Part shown: one piece after another, positions 27,505 through 35,319 of the stretch | How the letters are laid out: each line of letters begins with the position of its first letter | How positions within the stretch are numbered: the first letter of the stretch is position 1 | Source of the DNA: Companilactobacillus bobalius | Lineage (GTDB): Bacteria > Bacillota > Bacilli > Lactobacillales > Lactobacillaceae | Direction: 5' to 3' | Assembly: GCF_009764355.1 (NCBI RefSeq) | Contig: NZ_LNUA01000031.1 | Location: 124,001 to 188,000 of the forward strand | DNA length: 64,000 nucleotides | Position numbers and translations under genes: made by a program | The notes under the pieces: model-generated | Databases searched by the model: none | What the model was told of the DNA's origin: nothing | What the model saw: the letters and a program-made list of their open reading frames with translations, nothing else

Positions 27505-27536
27505 AAAAAGATCACTTCAAATGAGGTGATCTTTTT
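27505..27536. terminator. Bidirectional terminator after the esterase gene
   Basis: AAAAAGATCACTTC pairs with GAGGTGATCTTTTT between convergent genes. Confidence 0.9.
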
Positions 27537-27543
27537 GAATCTA

Positions 27544-29811
27544 CTAAGAAATTATTGCCGCTAATGCAGCACCGGTCCGAGAGTTCTTGTCGTTTAAGCT
27601 ATCTTTTGGATGGCCTTCAAAACAAACTTGACCGCCGAATTTACCAGCATCAGGTCCCATATCAACTAACCAATCGGCTCGTGAAATTAATTTTAGATTA
27701 TGTTCAATCAGAATTAATGTATTTCCCTTATCAACCAATCCTTCAAATAAATCAATCAATTGTTGAGTATCTTGTAAATGCAATCCGGTTGTTGGTTCAT
27801 CTAAGAAATAGATTCGACCGGTATGATTCAATTCCATTGCTAATTTAACACGTTGCACTTCACCACCAGATAAAGTGGTCATCGACTGGCTAAGATTCAA
27901 ATAACCAAGTCCAACTTGGTGGAGTAGACTAACCTTTTTGTAGATATCTGGCACATCTTTGAAAAACTCTAAGGTATCGTTGATAGAAAGATTTAGAACC
28001 TCAGAAATATCTTTGCCATGATAAGTGTATTGCAGTGCTTCTTGACTATAACGTTTCCCATGACACAACTCGCATTCTTGAACGATTGGATCCATGAATG
28101 CCATCTCGGTGATCATCACACCTTTACCTTTGCAACGGGGACAAGCACCTTTACCGTTATAACTAAATAGTTGTGTTGAAACGCCATTGTTGGCTTTACT
28201 GAAAAGCTTTCGTAGAGGATTTAAAATGTTCAAGTAAGTTGCAGGTGTAGAACGAATATTCAAACCTACAGAATCCTGACTCAAATCAATATAGTCTTGA
28301 TCAGAAACTTGTTGTTTGAAAGCTTGGACTAAAGTACTTTTTCCAGAACCTGCTGGTCCAGATATCACGGTCATTACACCTTGAGGGATTCTGGCAGATA
28401 CGTCTTTTAAATTATGAGAAGTTACATGATTAACATTTAGCCAAGATTGAGGTTCACGAGGCTTTGGGAAAGTGATTTTTTCTCGCAACATTTTACCCGT
28501 AATCGTATCTGACTGTAATAGTTCGTCGTAGGTACCAGTGAAAGTTACTTGACCACCATTTTTGCCGGCTTGTGGTCCCATTTCCACGACATAATCTGCT
28601 GTCGAAATAATGGCAGGGTTGTGATCAACTAGGATAATGGTATTGCCATGTTCCTTGAGCTTTTTTAAGGATTGGGTAATTAATTTAATATCGTGAGGAT
28701 GGAGTCCTACACTTGGTTCATCGAGTACGTAAACTAAATCGGATAGGGAACTCGTCAAATATTTGGCAATTTTAATTCGTTGAGCTTCTCCACCAGATAG
28801 AGTATCAGTTCCACGGCCAAGGGAAAGATAACCTAAACCGATGTCGACCAAAGCTTGAATTTTACTATGTAGTTCACGCACCATTGTTTTAGCCTTGGGG
28901 TCCGGGATATTATCCAAAAATTTTAGGACACTTACTAAATCCATATCGCTGACTTCTGCAATATTTTTGCCGGCAATTTTACCAGTTAGAGCCTTTTTGT
29001 TCAGACGTGTTCCATGGCATACTGGGCAAGGTTTTCGAGTGACAATCTTTGATAAAGCAGCTTCGTGATGACGACCTGAGGCACTATGAATAACAGAGCG
29101 AAGCATACGTGGAACCAGTCCTTCATATAACGCCGTACGGCCCCAATTTGCTGGTGGATTTTTCAATTTTTGTTGCGGAGCGTGCATAAATAAATCGTAT
29201 TCTTCATCGGTATAGTCTTTGATCTTCTTATCTAAATCAAATAGGCCACTGTTACCATATTCCTTCCAACGCCAAGTTCCAGGTTGAAAGCCGGCAAAAG
29301 TCATTGCACCCTCGTTGAGTGACTTATTAGGATCAATTAATTGACGTTCATCTACGTCGTCAACAAATCCTAATCCCTGGCATTTTGGACACATTCCCTG
29401 AGGTAGGTTAAAGGAAAACCATTCAGAATACCCAACCCAAGGCTGTCCAATTCGAGAAAACATCAAACGTAAGACGGAATAGATGCCGGTGTAGGTTGCC
29501 AGAGTAGATCGAGAATTACGACCAATAGGCTTCTGTTCAACCACAATTGCCACTGGTAAGTTGTCGATTCGGTTCACTTCAGGTTGACCGTATTTAGGCA
29601 AATATTGTTGGGTGAAACTAGGAAAAGTTTCATTCAATTCACGTCGGGAAACAGCGGCTAATGTATCAAAAACTAAAGAGGATTTACCAGATCCAGAAAG
29701 GCCAGCAAAAACGGTCGTTCGATGTTTAGGAATATCTAAACTGACATCCTTTAAATTGTTTTCTTGAGCCCCATGGATAGAGATAGTTCCATCTGCAAAT
29801 AAATCAGTCAT
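27544..29811 (-). CDS. UvrA-like ABC ATPase (short UvrA2/drug-resistance class)
   Basis: 755 residues, shorter than the about 940 of housekeeping UvrA. It has two ABC modules: Walker A GLSGSGKSS and GPAGSGKST, signatures LSGGEAQR and LSGGEVQR, and Walker B regions VYVLDEPSVGLH and IYFLDEPTTGLH. Zinc fingers CPKC/CPVC and CPRC/CELC are present. The shortening suggests loss of the UvrB-binding part, as in UvrA2 and DrrC-like proteins linked to resistance to DNA-binding compounds. The ATG at 29811 follows GGAGGTTTTT; an upstream ATG at 29862 lacks a ribosome site. Monocistronic. Confidence 0.85.
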   Translation of the reverse strand: MTDLFADGTISIHGAQENNLKDVSLDIPKHRTTVFAGLSGSGKSSLVFDTLAAVSRRELNETFPSFTQQYLPKYGQPEVNRIDNLPVAIVVEQKPIGRNSRSTLATYTGIYSVLRLMFSRIGQPWVGYSEWFSFNLPQGMCPKCQGLGFVDDVDERQLIDPNKSLNEGAMTFAGFQPGTWRWKEYGNSGLFDLDKKIKDYTDEEYDLFMHAPQQKLKNPPANWGRTALYEGLVPRMLRSVIHSASGRHHEAALSKIVTRKPCPVCHGTRLNKKALTGKIAGKNIAEVSDMDLVSVLKFLDNIPDPKAKTMVRELHSKIQALVDIGLGYLSLGRGTDTLSGGEAQRIKIAKYLTSSLSDLVYVLDEPSVGLHPHDIKLITQSLKKLKEHGNTIILVDHNPAIISTADYVVEMGPQAGKNGGQVTFTGTYDELLQSDTITGKMLREKITFPKPREPQSWLNVNHVTSHNLKDVSARIPQGVMTVISGPAGSGKSTLVQAFKQQVSDQDYIDLSQDSVGLNIRSTPATYLNILNPLRKLFSKANNGVSTQLFSYNGKGACPRCKGKGVMITEMAFMDPIVQECELCHGKRYSQEALQYTYHGKDISEVLNLSINDTLEFFKDVPDIYKKVSLLHQVGLGYLNLSQSMTTLSGGEVQRVKLAMELNHTGRIYFLDEPTTGLHLQDTQQLIDLFEGLVDKGNTLILIEHNLKLISRADWLVDMGPDAGKFGGQVCFEGHPKDSLNDKNSRTGAALAAIIS

Positions 29812-29903
29812 AAAAACCTCCAACAGTGAATTTAATAATTCTATTATATAAAAATAGTCCATAAAATATTCAATAGACGATTTTAACTAAGAAAACTTCA
29901 ACA

Positions 29904-29955
29904 AAAATAATCAGGCATCAATGTATTGGCTGTATACATTAATGCCTGATTATTT
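29904..29955. terminator. Long bidirectional hairpin
   Basis: AAATAATCAGGCAT pairs with ATGCCTGATTATTT, extended inward by ATGTA/TACAT. On the minus strand it could end the LacI transcript or a small RNA from 30.2 kb. Confidence 0.7.
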
Positions 29956-30208
29956 ATATATATATTAATGGATTTGGTAGTCGCAGATGGTATTAATCTA
30001 CTTAGTAACTTTTTGAATTTTTAGAATAAAGGGGTATTTATTCTTATGGTTGTCTGCAACTATCGGAAGTCATATTTCAACAATCATCCGCCTACAATGA
30101 TTATTCCACTGAATCATTAGTAACTAGGGCTTGTCATGACCTCTTCCTTAGTACATTTATATACTACGATGTGGGATTGGTCCCAGGTCAAGCACAAATT
30201 TAAAAGAA
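29956..30208. other. Structured non-coding gap downstream of lacI
   Basis: No coding frame was seen. Several stems occur: TAGTCGCAGA with TCTGCAACTA (29978-29987 with 30053-30062, one wobble), GAATAAA/TTTATTC (30024-30043) and AATGATT/AATCATT (30096-30118). It may be a long 3' UTR or a small RNA on the minus strand ending at the hairpin at 29904. Confidence 0.4.
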
Positions 30209-31165
30209 TTAGTTAGCATCGACCCAATGGGGATTTTGATTTTCATAAGACAAACGATCAGAATTTAATTCGTTATATAAGTAAATAAAGGCATTATGTG
30301 CTTGATTTCTAAAACAGAGGTCAATGGTAGGCATGTTCATCATATGGGCAATTTCACTGTTGTCACTTCCGACTACCAGGCAGTCATCGGGGACTTTTTT
30401 TCCATTTTTCCGCAAAGTAGAAATAAACTCTGCGGCCACAAAATCGGCATAAAAAATAACAGCAGAAGGTTTATTTTTAGCAGCTAACCATTTTTGAGCG
30501 GCATCTTCACCAGTCCCTGTTTGAGTATGGTAGAACAGTTGAAAGTCTTGATTACTGTCGGGGTAAGAAGCTTTGAAATCATCAATAGCTCTTGTCCGAG
30601 CCCTTGTATTAGCATTTCTCAAGCTAGATAAGACGTGTCCGATATTCTTATGACCGTTATCGTAAAGGTGGTTCATTACGTGATAATAGATAGGATAGTG
30701 ATCGATAAAATTAGAATAAATATTAGGACGATTGACTCGATGCCAAGTCGATATAGGACCAAATTTTGCATAGGAGCTAATAGTATCCCATGAATTGATT
30801 CTAGTGAGAATGAAAACAGCATCTAAAGCGTGAGTTGTCAGTAACCTAAGAGTTTTTAATTCGTTATCTGCTGTTTGGGTGAAATAAACATTGACACTAT
30901 AACCATGTTCAGCAGCAATTTTGGTAAATGAATTAAGAAAATCTCCAACTAAAGGGAAATACTCTTTAGTAAGAAATCCAATCGTATTTGTTCGTTTTTT
31001 ACGTAAATTCTTGGCAACTTGATTAGGGATGTAATTCATTTCATGCATTGCATCAAGAATGATTTTGCGTTTAGTTTCACTTACGTAACCGTTGCCGCTC
31101 ACGACTCGAGAAATAGTCGATTTGGAGATCCCGGTCTTTTTTGCTAGGTCATAAATAGTAGTCAT
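30209..31165 (-). CDS. LacI-family transcriptional regulator
   Basis: 318 residues. The LacI headpiece (TTIYDLAKKTGISKSTISRVVSGNG) is followed by a hinge helix (YIPNQVAKNLRKKRTNTIGF) and a periplasmic-binding-like sugar domain. It is a sugar-responsive repressor, perhaps of the PTS-esterase operon at 24.7 kb (inference; they are separated by the UvrA gene). A LacI-type dyad with central CG lies 72 bases upstream, suggesting self-regulation. SD AGAAAGGTGAC. Confidence 0.85.
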   Translation of the reverse strand: MTTIYDLAKKTGISKSTISRVVSGNGYVSETKRKIILDAMHEMNYIPNQVAKNLRKKRTNTIGFLTKEYFPLVGDFLNSFTKIAAEHGYSVNVYFTQTADNELKTLRLLTTHALDAVFILTRINSWDTISSYAKFGPISTWHRVNRPNIYSNFIDHYPIYYHVMNHLYDNGHKNIGHVLSSLRNANTRARTRAIDDFKASYPDSNQDFQLFYHTQTGTGEDAAQKWLAAKNKPSAVIFYADFVAAEFISTLRKNGKKVPDDCLVVGSDNSEIAHMMNMPTIDLCFRNQAHNAFIYLYNELNSDRLSYENQNPHWVDAN

Positions 31166-31236
31166 TAAGTGTCACCTTTCTGTACCTATAAATATATACT
31201 AATCGTTTTCCGGACATTCTGAAGTTAATTCTACCC

Positions 31237-31250
31237 TGGAAACGTTTACT
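31237..31250. promoter_or_regulatory. LacI/CcpA-type operator upstream of lacI
   Basis: TGGAAACGTTTACT has the centrosymmetric AAACGTTT core of LacI-family operators and differs from the cre pattern at two positions. Confidence 0.55.
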
Positions 31251-31313
31251 ACGCTAGATTGGTTGTTTTATTATTTAGCGTTGTTATACTGAATTGTGTT
31301 AACCATAAGGAAG

Positions 31314-31415
31314 GTGAGTATTTATCGTTAGTTGACAGCAGTAATATTTCGGCTATTCGCGAGGGTAGCGTAGCAATGAATTCATAGGAAATCAAAGCGA
31401 AGGGAAATATTACTA
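31314..31415 (+). promoter_or_regulatory. Structured leader of the first EamA transporter gene
   Basis: TAATATTTC (31342-31350) and TTCGC (31356-31360) can pair with GAAATATTA (31404-31412) and GCGAA (31397-31401). This sequesters the ribosome site GAAGGG just before the ATG at 31416. Short frames (GTG at 31314, TTG at 31332 with 13 codons) run through the left arm. This is the layout of a translational attenuator. Confidence 0.5.
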
Positions 31416-32366
31416 ATGAAGTCTAAAAGGGTTCTCGGATCCATGTTTTTAACCATTGCTTCAATTATTTGGGGAGCAATGTTTGTAGTTGTAAAAATTA
31501 TTGTGAATGAGGTACATCCAATTCAACTAGTTTGGTTGGAGTATCTAATCGCATTAGTATTCTTAATTGGATTTTCAATAATGAAAAAAGAGAAATGGCA
31601 CATCAATTGGTCAGATTTAAAATTAATTTTTTGGATTGGAATCATTGGAAATACCATTTCGTTAGTTGCTCAAGAAATGGGTACAGGTTTATCAAATGCC
31701 CAAACAGGTTCGGTTATCACCTCAACTATTCCTGCATTTATGATCATCTTTGGATGGTTGATTCTCAAAGAAAAATTGGATAAAGTTAAGGTTCTTTCCG
31801 TAGTGATTGCTATTCTTGGAGTAGTAATGATTGTTGGATTGAAGATGTCAGGAACTAATGTTATTTTAGGAGTTTTGCTCCTAGTTCTTGATTCAATCGC
31901 TTGGGCCTTGATGTCAGTCTTAGTTAAAAAAGTTAAAACTTACAGTTCTTTACAAATTACTATTATGTCAACCGTAGTAGCAGTCGTTGCTCTGACACCA
32001 TTTATTTTGAGTGATATGTCATCACTTACAAGTATTAACTTTGCTGATCCAACAATTATTCTTAGTTTACTTTACATTGGTGCGGTTTCAACAGCTGTAG
32101 CTTATGTAATGTGGAATCGTGGCCTCCAAATCGTCAGTGCCGGTTCATCTGGTTTGTTCTACTTGATTCAACCAATTGTAGGTTCATTTTTAGGTTGGTT
32201 GTTGCTCGGTGAACAGATTTCAGTTGGCTTTATCATTGGTTCAGCCATGATTTTAGCCAGTGTTTGGATCTCAGTTAAGTTCGATGGCTCATCCTCGAAC
32301 GAGACTCGTTTAGAGAGAACACGACCTGCAAAATTGAACGCAAAATTAAAATTGAATAATAATTAA
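31416..32366 (+). CDS. EamA/DMT-family transporter (paralogue 1)
   Basis: 316 residues with ten hydrophobic helices in two EamA halves (about 8-140 and 150-290). The motifs SIIWGAMFVVVK in TM1 and VMWNRGLQIVSAGSSGLFYLIQPIVG near TM8-9 are typical of the RhaT/YdcZ-like drug/metabolite superfamily. It probably exports a small metabolite; the substrate is unknown. Two close paralogues lie at 32546 and 36580. The leader can hide its ribosome site. A hydrophilic, Arg/Asn-rich tail of about 25 residues is absent from the paralogues. Confidence 0.85.
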   Translation: MKSKRVLGSMFLTIASIIWGAMFVVVKIIVNEVHPIQLVWLEYLIALVFLIGFSIMKKEKWHINWSDLKLIFWIGIIGNTISLVAQEMGTGLSNAQTGSVITSTIPAFMIIFGWLILKEKLDKVKVLSVVIAILGVVMIVGLKMSGTNVILGVLLLVLDSIAWALMSVLVKKVKTYSSLQITIMSTVVAVVALTPFILSDMSSLTSINFADPTIILSLLYIGAVSTAVAYVMWNRGLQIVSAGSSGLFYLIQPIVGSFLGWLLLGEQISVGFIIGSAMILASVWISVKFDGSSSNETRLERTRPAKLNAKLKLNNN

Positions 32367-32369
32367 TAA

Positions 32370-32399
32370 GGTAAATCCAAAATGGATTTACCTTTTTTT
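32370..32399 (+). terminator. Terminator of EamA paralogue 1
   Basis: GGTAAATCC-AAAAT-GGATTTACC followed by seven T residues. Near-identical copies follow paralogue 2 and the RES cassette. Confidence 0.95.
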
Positions 32400-32439
32400 A
32401 GTGATATAATATTTGAATTGCAAAAAAGAAGGTGTAAAA

Positions 32440-32487
32440 ATGATTTATTCACCATTAAATGAATGTGATGTTCCAGCTATCCGTTAA
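32440..32487 (+). CDS. Leader peptide of the second EamA gene
   Basis: ATG at 32440 with an AGAAGGTG site upstream encodes MIYSPLNECDVPAIR, 15 residues. Its last codons form the first arm of a mutually exclusive hairpin set that controls access to the ribosome site at 32533-32541. A TATAAT box lies at 32405-32410. The peptide is probably a sensor of ribosome stalling rather than a functional product. Confidence 0.55.
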   Translation: MIYSPLNECDVPAIR

Positions 32488-32541
32488 TCAACGGATAGTT
32501 CCGTTGGTTAATTTCGAGTGAAATTAAATAGCGGAAGGAAA
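32477..32541 (+). promoter_or_regulatory. Attenuator hairpins 1:2, 2:3 and 3:4
   Basis: Arm 1 CTATCCGTT (32477-32485) pairs with arm 2 AACGGATAG (32490-32498). Arm 3 (TTCCG and TTAATTTC, 32499-32515) pairs with arm 4 (GAAATTAA and CGGAA, 32520-32536), which contains the ribosome site. Arm 2 can instead pair with arm 3 (AACGGA with TCCGTT), which would free the site. Confidence 0.55.
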
Positions 32542-32545
32542 TATT

Positions 32546-33411
32546 ATGAATTCAAAAAAGATTTTAGGATCAATATTGCCTGCATCTGGGGTGGAATGTT
32601 TGTTGTGGTAAAGGATGTAGTTAGTGTTGTTCATCCATTACAGTTAGTTTGGTTGAGGTATTTAGTAGCGATAATATTTTTAATATTATTTTCTATTTTA
32701 AAAAGAGAAAAATGGAGTATTCACAAAAGAGATATAGGGCTAATCGTCATAATTGGTTTGATTGGAAATACTATCTCAATAGTTGCCCAAGAAACTGGTA
32801 CCTGGTTATCCAGTGCTCAAACCGGAGCAGTAATTACTTCAGCCACACCATCATTTATGGTGATTTTTGCTTGGCTGATTTTTAAGGAAAAAATAACGCG
32901 GGTTAAAATCATATCTTTAGTGATGGCAACGATTGGTGTGGTCATGATTGTTGGAATTCATTTGGAAGGTAATAATATTTTACTAGGAGTATTATCATTG
33001 ATTATTGCAGCCTTAACGTGGGCATTAATGTCAGTCTTGATACAAAAAGTTAATCATTACAGTTCATTGCAAATTACAATCATGTCAACAATCGTCGCAG
33101 TTATTTCTTTAACTCCAGTAGTCTTTATGAATACAGCAAGTCTAGTAAATATTGATTTCTTAGAACCTAAAATAATTCTCAGTTTATTATATTTAGGAGT
33201 TATTTCGACAGCATTGGCTTTTGTTATGTGGAATAGAGGATTAACTTTAGTTAATTCAAGTTCTTCAGGACTGTTTTTCTTATTGCAGCCAATTGTCGGA
33301 ACTCTGTTAGGTTGGTTATTTTTGAAAGAATCAGTTTCATTAGGATTCTTCCTTGGAACAATACTGATTGTTGGCAGTGTCTGGATTTCAGTTAAATTTG
33401 AGAGTAATTAA
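32546..33411 (+). pseudogene. EamA/DMT-family transporter (paralogue 2), frameshifted near the start
   Basis: The expected ATG at 32546 (SD GGAAGGAAA) gives MNSKKILGSIL and then hits a stop after 21 codons. The transporter sequence (IACIWGGMFVVVK onward) continues in another frame to 33411 without further damage. Paralogues 1 and 3 have 27 bases between the GS and WG codons; this gene has 14, so about 13 bases were lost near 32579-32583. A GTG at 32518 is in the later frame but has no ribosome site and would replace TM1 with hydrophilic residues. Apart from this it is a full EamA protein. The damage looks recent. Confidence 0.75.
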
Positions 33412-33421
33412 TAATTAGAAG

Positions 33422-33451
33422 GGTAAATCCAAAATGGATTTGCCTTTTTTT
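33422..33451 (+). terminator. Terminator of EamA paralogue 2; left copy flanking the cassette
   Basis: GGTAAATCC-AAAAT-GGATTTGCC plus a T-run. An almost identical copy lies at 36428, on the far side of the three-gene cassette. Confidence 0.95.
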
Positions 33452-33540
33452 ATGCGTAATTTTAAATATACAGCAATAACAATGATGATTAAACTCATGC
33501 TATACTTTTGTTAATGTTGAGTATTGGTGGTAGTGCAAAA

Positions 33541-34392
33541 ATGACAGCAGATGTCCTTTTAAACAAGATATTTACAGTTAATTCTTTAAGAAAAGCTGTA
33601 AATAATAAAAATGGTGATTTATATAAAGAAACTATTAATTCATTAAGTATAAATAATGGTGAAATTAAAACAAATTTAGATGCTATTAAGAATATGTACA
33701 AGTATATGTATAAGTCTCATAGAAATGAATATTTTTATAAAAATACATTAATAAATAAGATATTGCTTGGTAGACATAGTGTGAGAACTTCAACAGCTAT
33801 AAGAGAATTACCAATATCTAATAATATATTAGATTTATTGATAATAAATGGTATTGGACAGGTGTATGAAATAAAGACCGGACTTGATAATCTAAATCGA
33901 TTGAAAGATCAACTTAATGCTTACTATATGGCATTTTCTTATTGTAATGTTGTTACTGATTTAAGTCATCTGGATGATTTGAAGGAGTTACTTAGTGATA
34001 CGCCAACGGGAATAATACTTTTGACTAATCGTGGTACACTCCATGTTGAGAAGTCACCAAGTGAATACAATGATAAGCTGAATAGCCGGGAAATATTTAG
34101 GATACTTCGAAAAGGTGAATTTGAGAATATTATAAAGAAGAACTTTGGTTATTTACCAAAAGTCGGTCAGTCAAAATATTATCAAGAGTGTTTTAAACTC
34201 TTTAAGACTATTGAAGTAAAAAAAACTCAGAAATTTATGTTAGATGAGTTAAAAAAGAGAAGTTCAATTAACCAAGAAAATTATAGTTACTTCAAAGACA
34301 TTCCTAAGGAACTTAAAGCCCTGGTGTATTTTTCAGACTATAAAATCAAGGAATATAATGTGTTGCAAGAATTCCTGAATACTAAATATTGA
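33541..34392 (+). CDS. sce7726-like protein with PD-(D/E)xK nuclease-type motif
   Basis: 283 residues from the ATG at 33541, which has GGTGG upstream; earlier starts at 33508-33517 lie on top of a TATACT box. The central part TSTAIRELPISNNILDLLII...YEIKT matches the acidic-(D/E)xK pattern of restriction-like nucleases, with E89, D98, E110 and K112. I recognise the overall pattern as the sce7726 family, which is usually encoded next to sce7725. First gene of a tight three-gene cassette. Very AT-rich compared with its neighbours. Nuclease activity is inferred, not shown. Confidence 0.65.
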   Translation: MTADVLLNKIFTVNSLRKAVNNKNGDLYKETINSLSINNGEIKTNLDAIKNMYKYMYKSHRNEYFYKNTLINKILLGRHSVRTSTAIRELPISNNILDLLIINGIGQVYEIKTGLDNLNRLKDQLNAYYMAFSYCNVVTDLSHLDDLKELLSDTPTGIILLTNRGTLHVEKSPSEYNDKLNSREIFRILRKGEFENIIKKNFGYLPKVGQSKYYQECFKLFKTIEVKKTQKFMLDELKKRSSINQENYSYFKDIPKELKALVYFSDYKIKEYNVLQEFLNTKY

Positions 34393-34407
34393 GAGGAAGC
34401 GTGTATT

Positions 34408-35319
34408 ATGTATTTTCCTATACTGAGGGGTAAACAAAATGAATTGTTGGCTTTAAGGGAACTCTTGAATGACGACGTTTTAAGCAAGAAAATATTGCCA
34501 ATCATAGAGCCGGTAAGTCCTTCATCTACGTTTAGGATATTATTGGAGTCCTTTTATAACAATAATAGAAAAATTGCCGTTATCCAAAATTCGTCAGTCG
34601 CTGATTACGAAGGATTCAAGGATGCTGATATAAGTGAAATAAAGTCAAAGGATAATTTCATTCCGGCTTTAGTATTGGAGGGTTCAGATAATGAATCTCT
34701 TTCTGATTATTCCAATGTTAATAAAATGGCTATCGTAGGTGAAAAATCAGACTTTAATGATTCATCGTTGATTGATGATAATACGTATTTAGTGATTGAA
34801 CCAAATAATAGATCGGCTGTTAGAAAATTGAGAAACAGTACAGACCTTTTAGTGGAAATGCATGATCAGTTCAATAAGCAGGATAGGAATGTAGATTATT
34901 TATCCAAGACTGATGAATTATTCTCAACAGAGCATTTGTACTATAAAGAAGATGGATATTATGGTTTTAGTGATTATTCAATAATTGGAAGTGATTACAG
35001 TAGCGCTGGTTTTGCAGCCAAGGCGGTAGCAATTCACTTAGTGTATTTTGATGAGAATGATGAATTACGTGTTCATCACTTTGTTTCAGATTCTAATGAT
35101 AATATACAAAATCCAGCGTTAAAAGCTCATGAAGCTCTGGAAAAATTGATTAAGTTTGTTTCTAATCCTAGTTTTGATAAAACAAAGAATGATTCTGAAG
35201 CTCTAAGGGAGTTTGAAGAATTGTATAAAATCGATAAGTATTCAGGCTTGGGATATATAAAGAAATTATCTATAAAACATCATTTTGAAATCATGGGAAG
35301 GTATTTGGATAAAGATTAA
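34408..35319 (+). CDS. sce7725-like (beta-protein-like) family protein
   Basis: 303 residues starting behind GAGAGGAAG. The opening MYFPILRGKQNELLALREL and the spacing of LPIIEPV, LVIEPNN and HHFVSDSND segments fit the sce7725/beta-protein family, whose structure looks like a TIM-barrel-type repeat. No catalytic site can be named. It ends in TAATG, overlapping the start of the RES gene by one base, so the two are translationally coupled. Partner of the sce7726-like protein by family habit. Confidence 0.6.
   Translation: MYFPILRGKQNELLALRELLNDDVLSKKILPIIEPVSPSSTFRILLESFYNNNRKIAVIQNSSVADYEGFKDADISEIKSKDNFIPALVLEGSDNESLSDYSNVNKMAIVGEKSDFNDSSLIDDNTYLVIEPNNRSAVRKLRNSTDLLVEMHDQFNKQDRNVDYLSKTDELFSTEHLYYKEDGYYGFSDYSIIGSDYSSAGFAAKAVAIHLVYFDENDELRVHHFVSDSNDNIQNPALKAHEALEKLIKFVSNPSFDKTKNDSEALREFEELYKIDKYSGLGYIKKLSIKHHFEIMGRYLDKD

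Noticed and set aside
32518..32545. GTG start giving an unbroken frame for EamA paralogue 2
   Set aside because: No ribosome site, it lies inside the attenuator hairpin, and the resulting N-terminus would replace the first membrane helix; a frameshift fits better.
33541..34392. Restriction-modification system
   Set aside because: The nuclease-like motif is present but no methyltransferase gene lies nearby.
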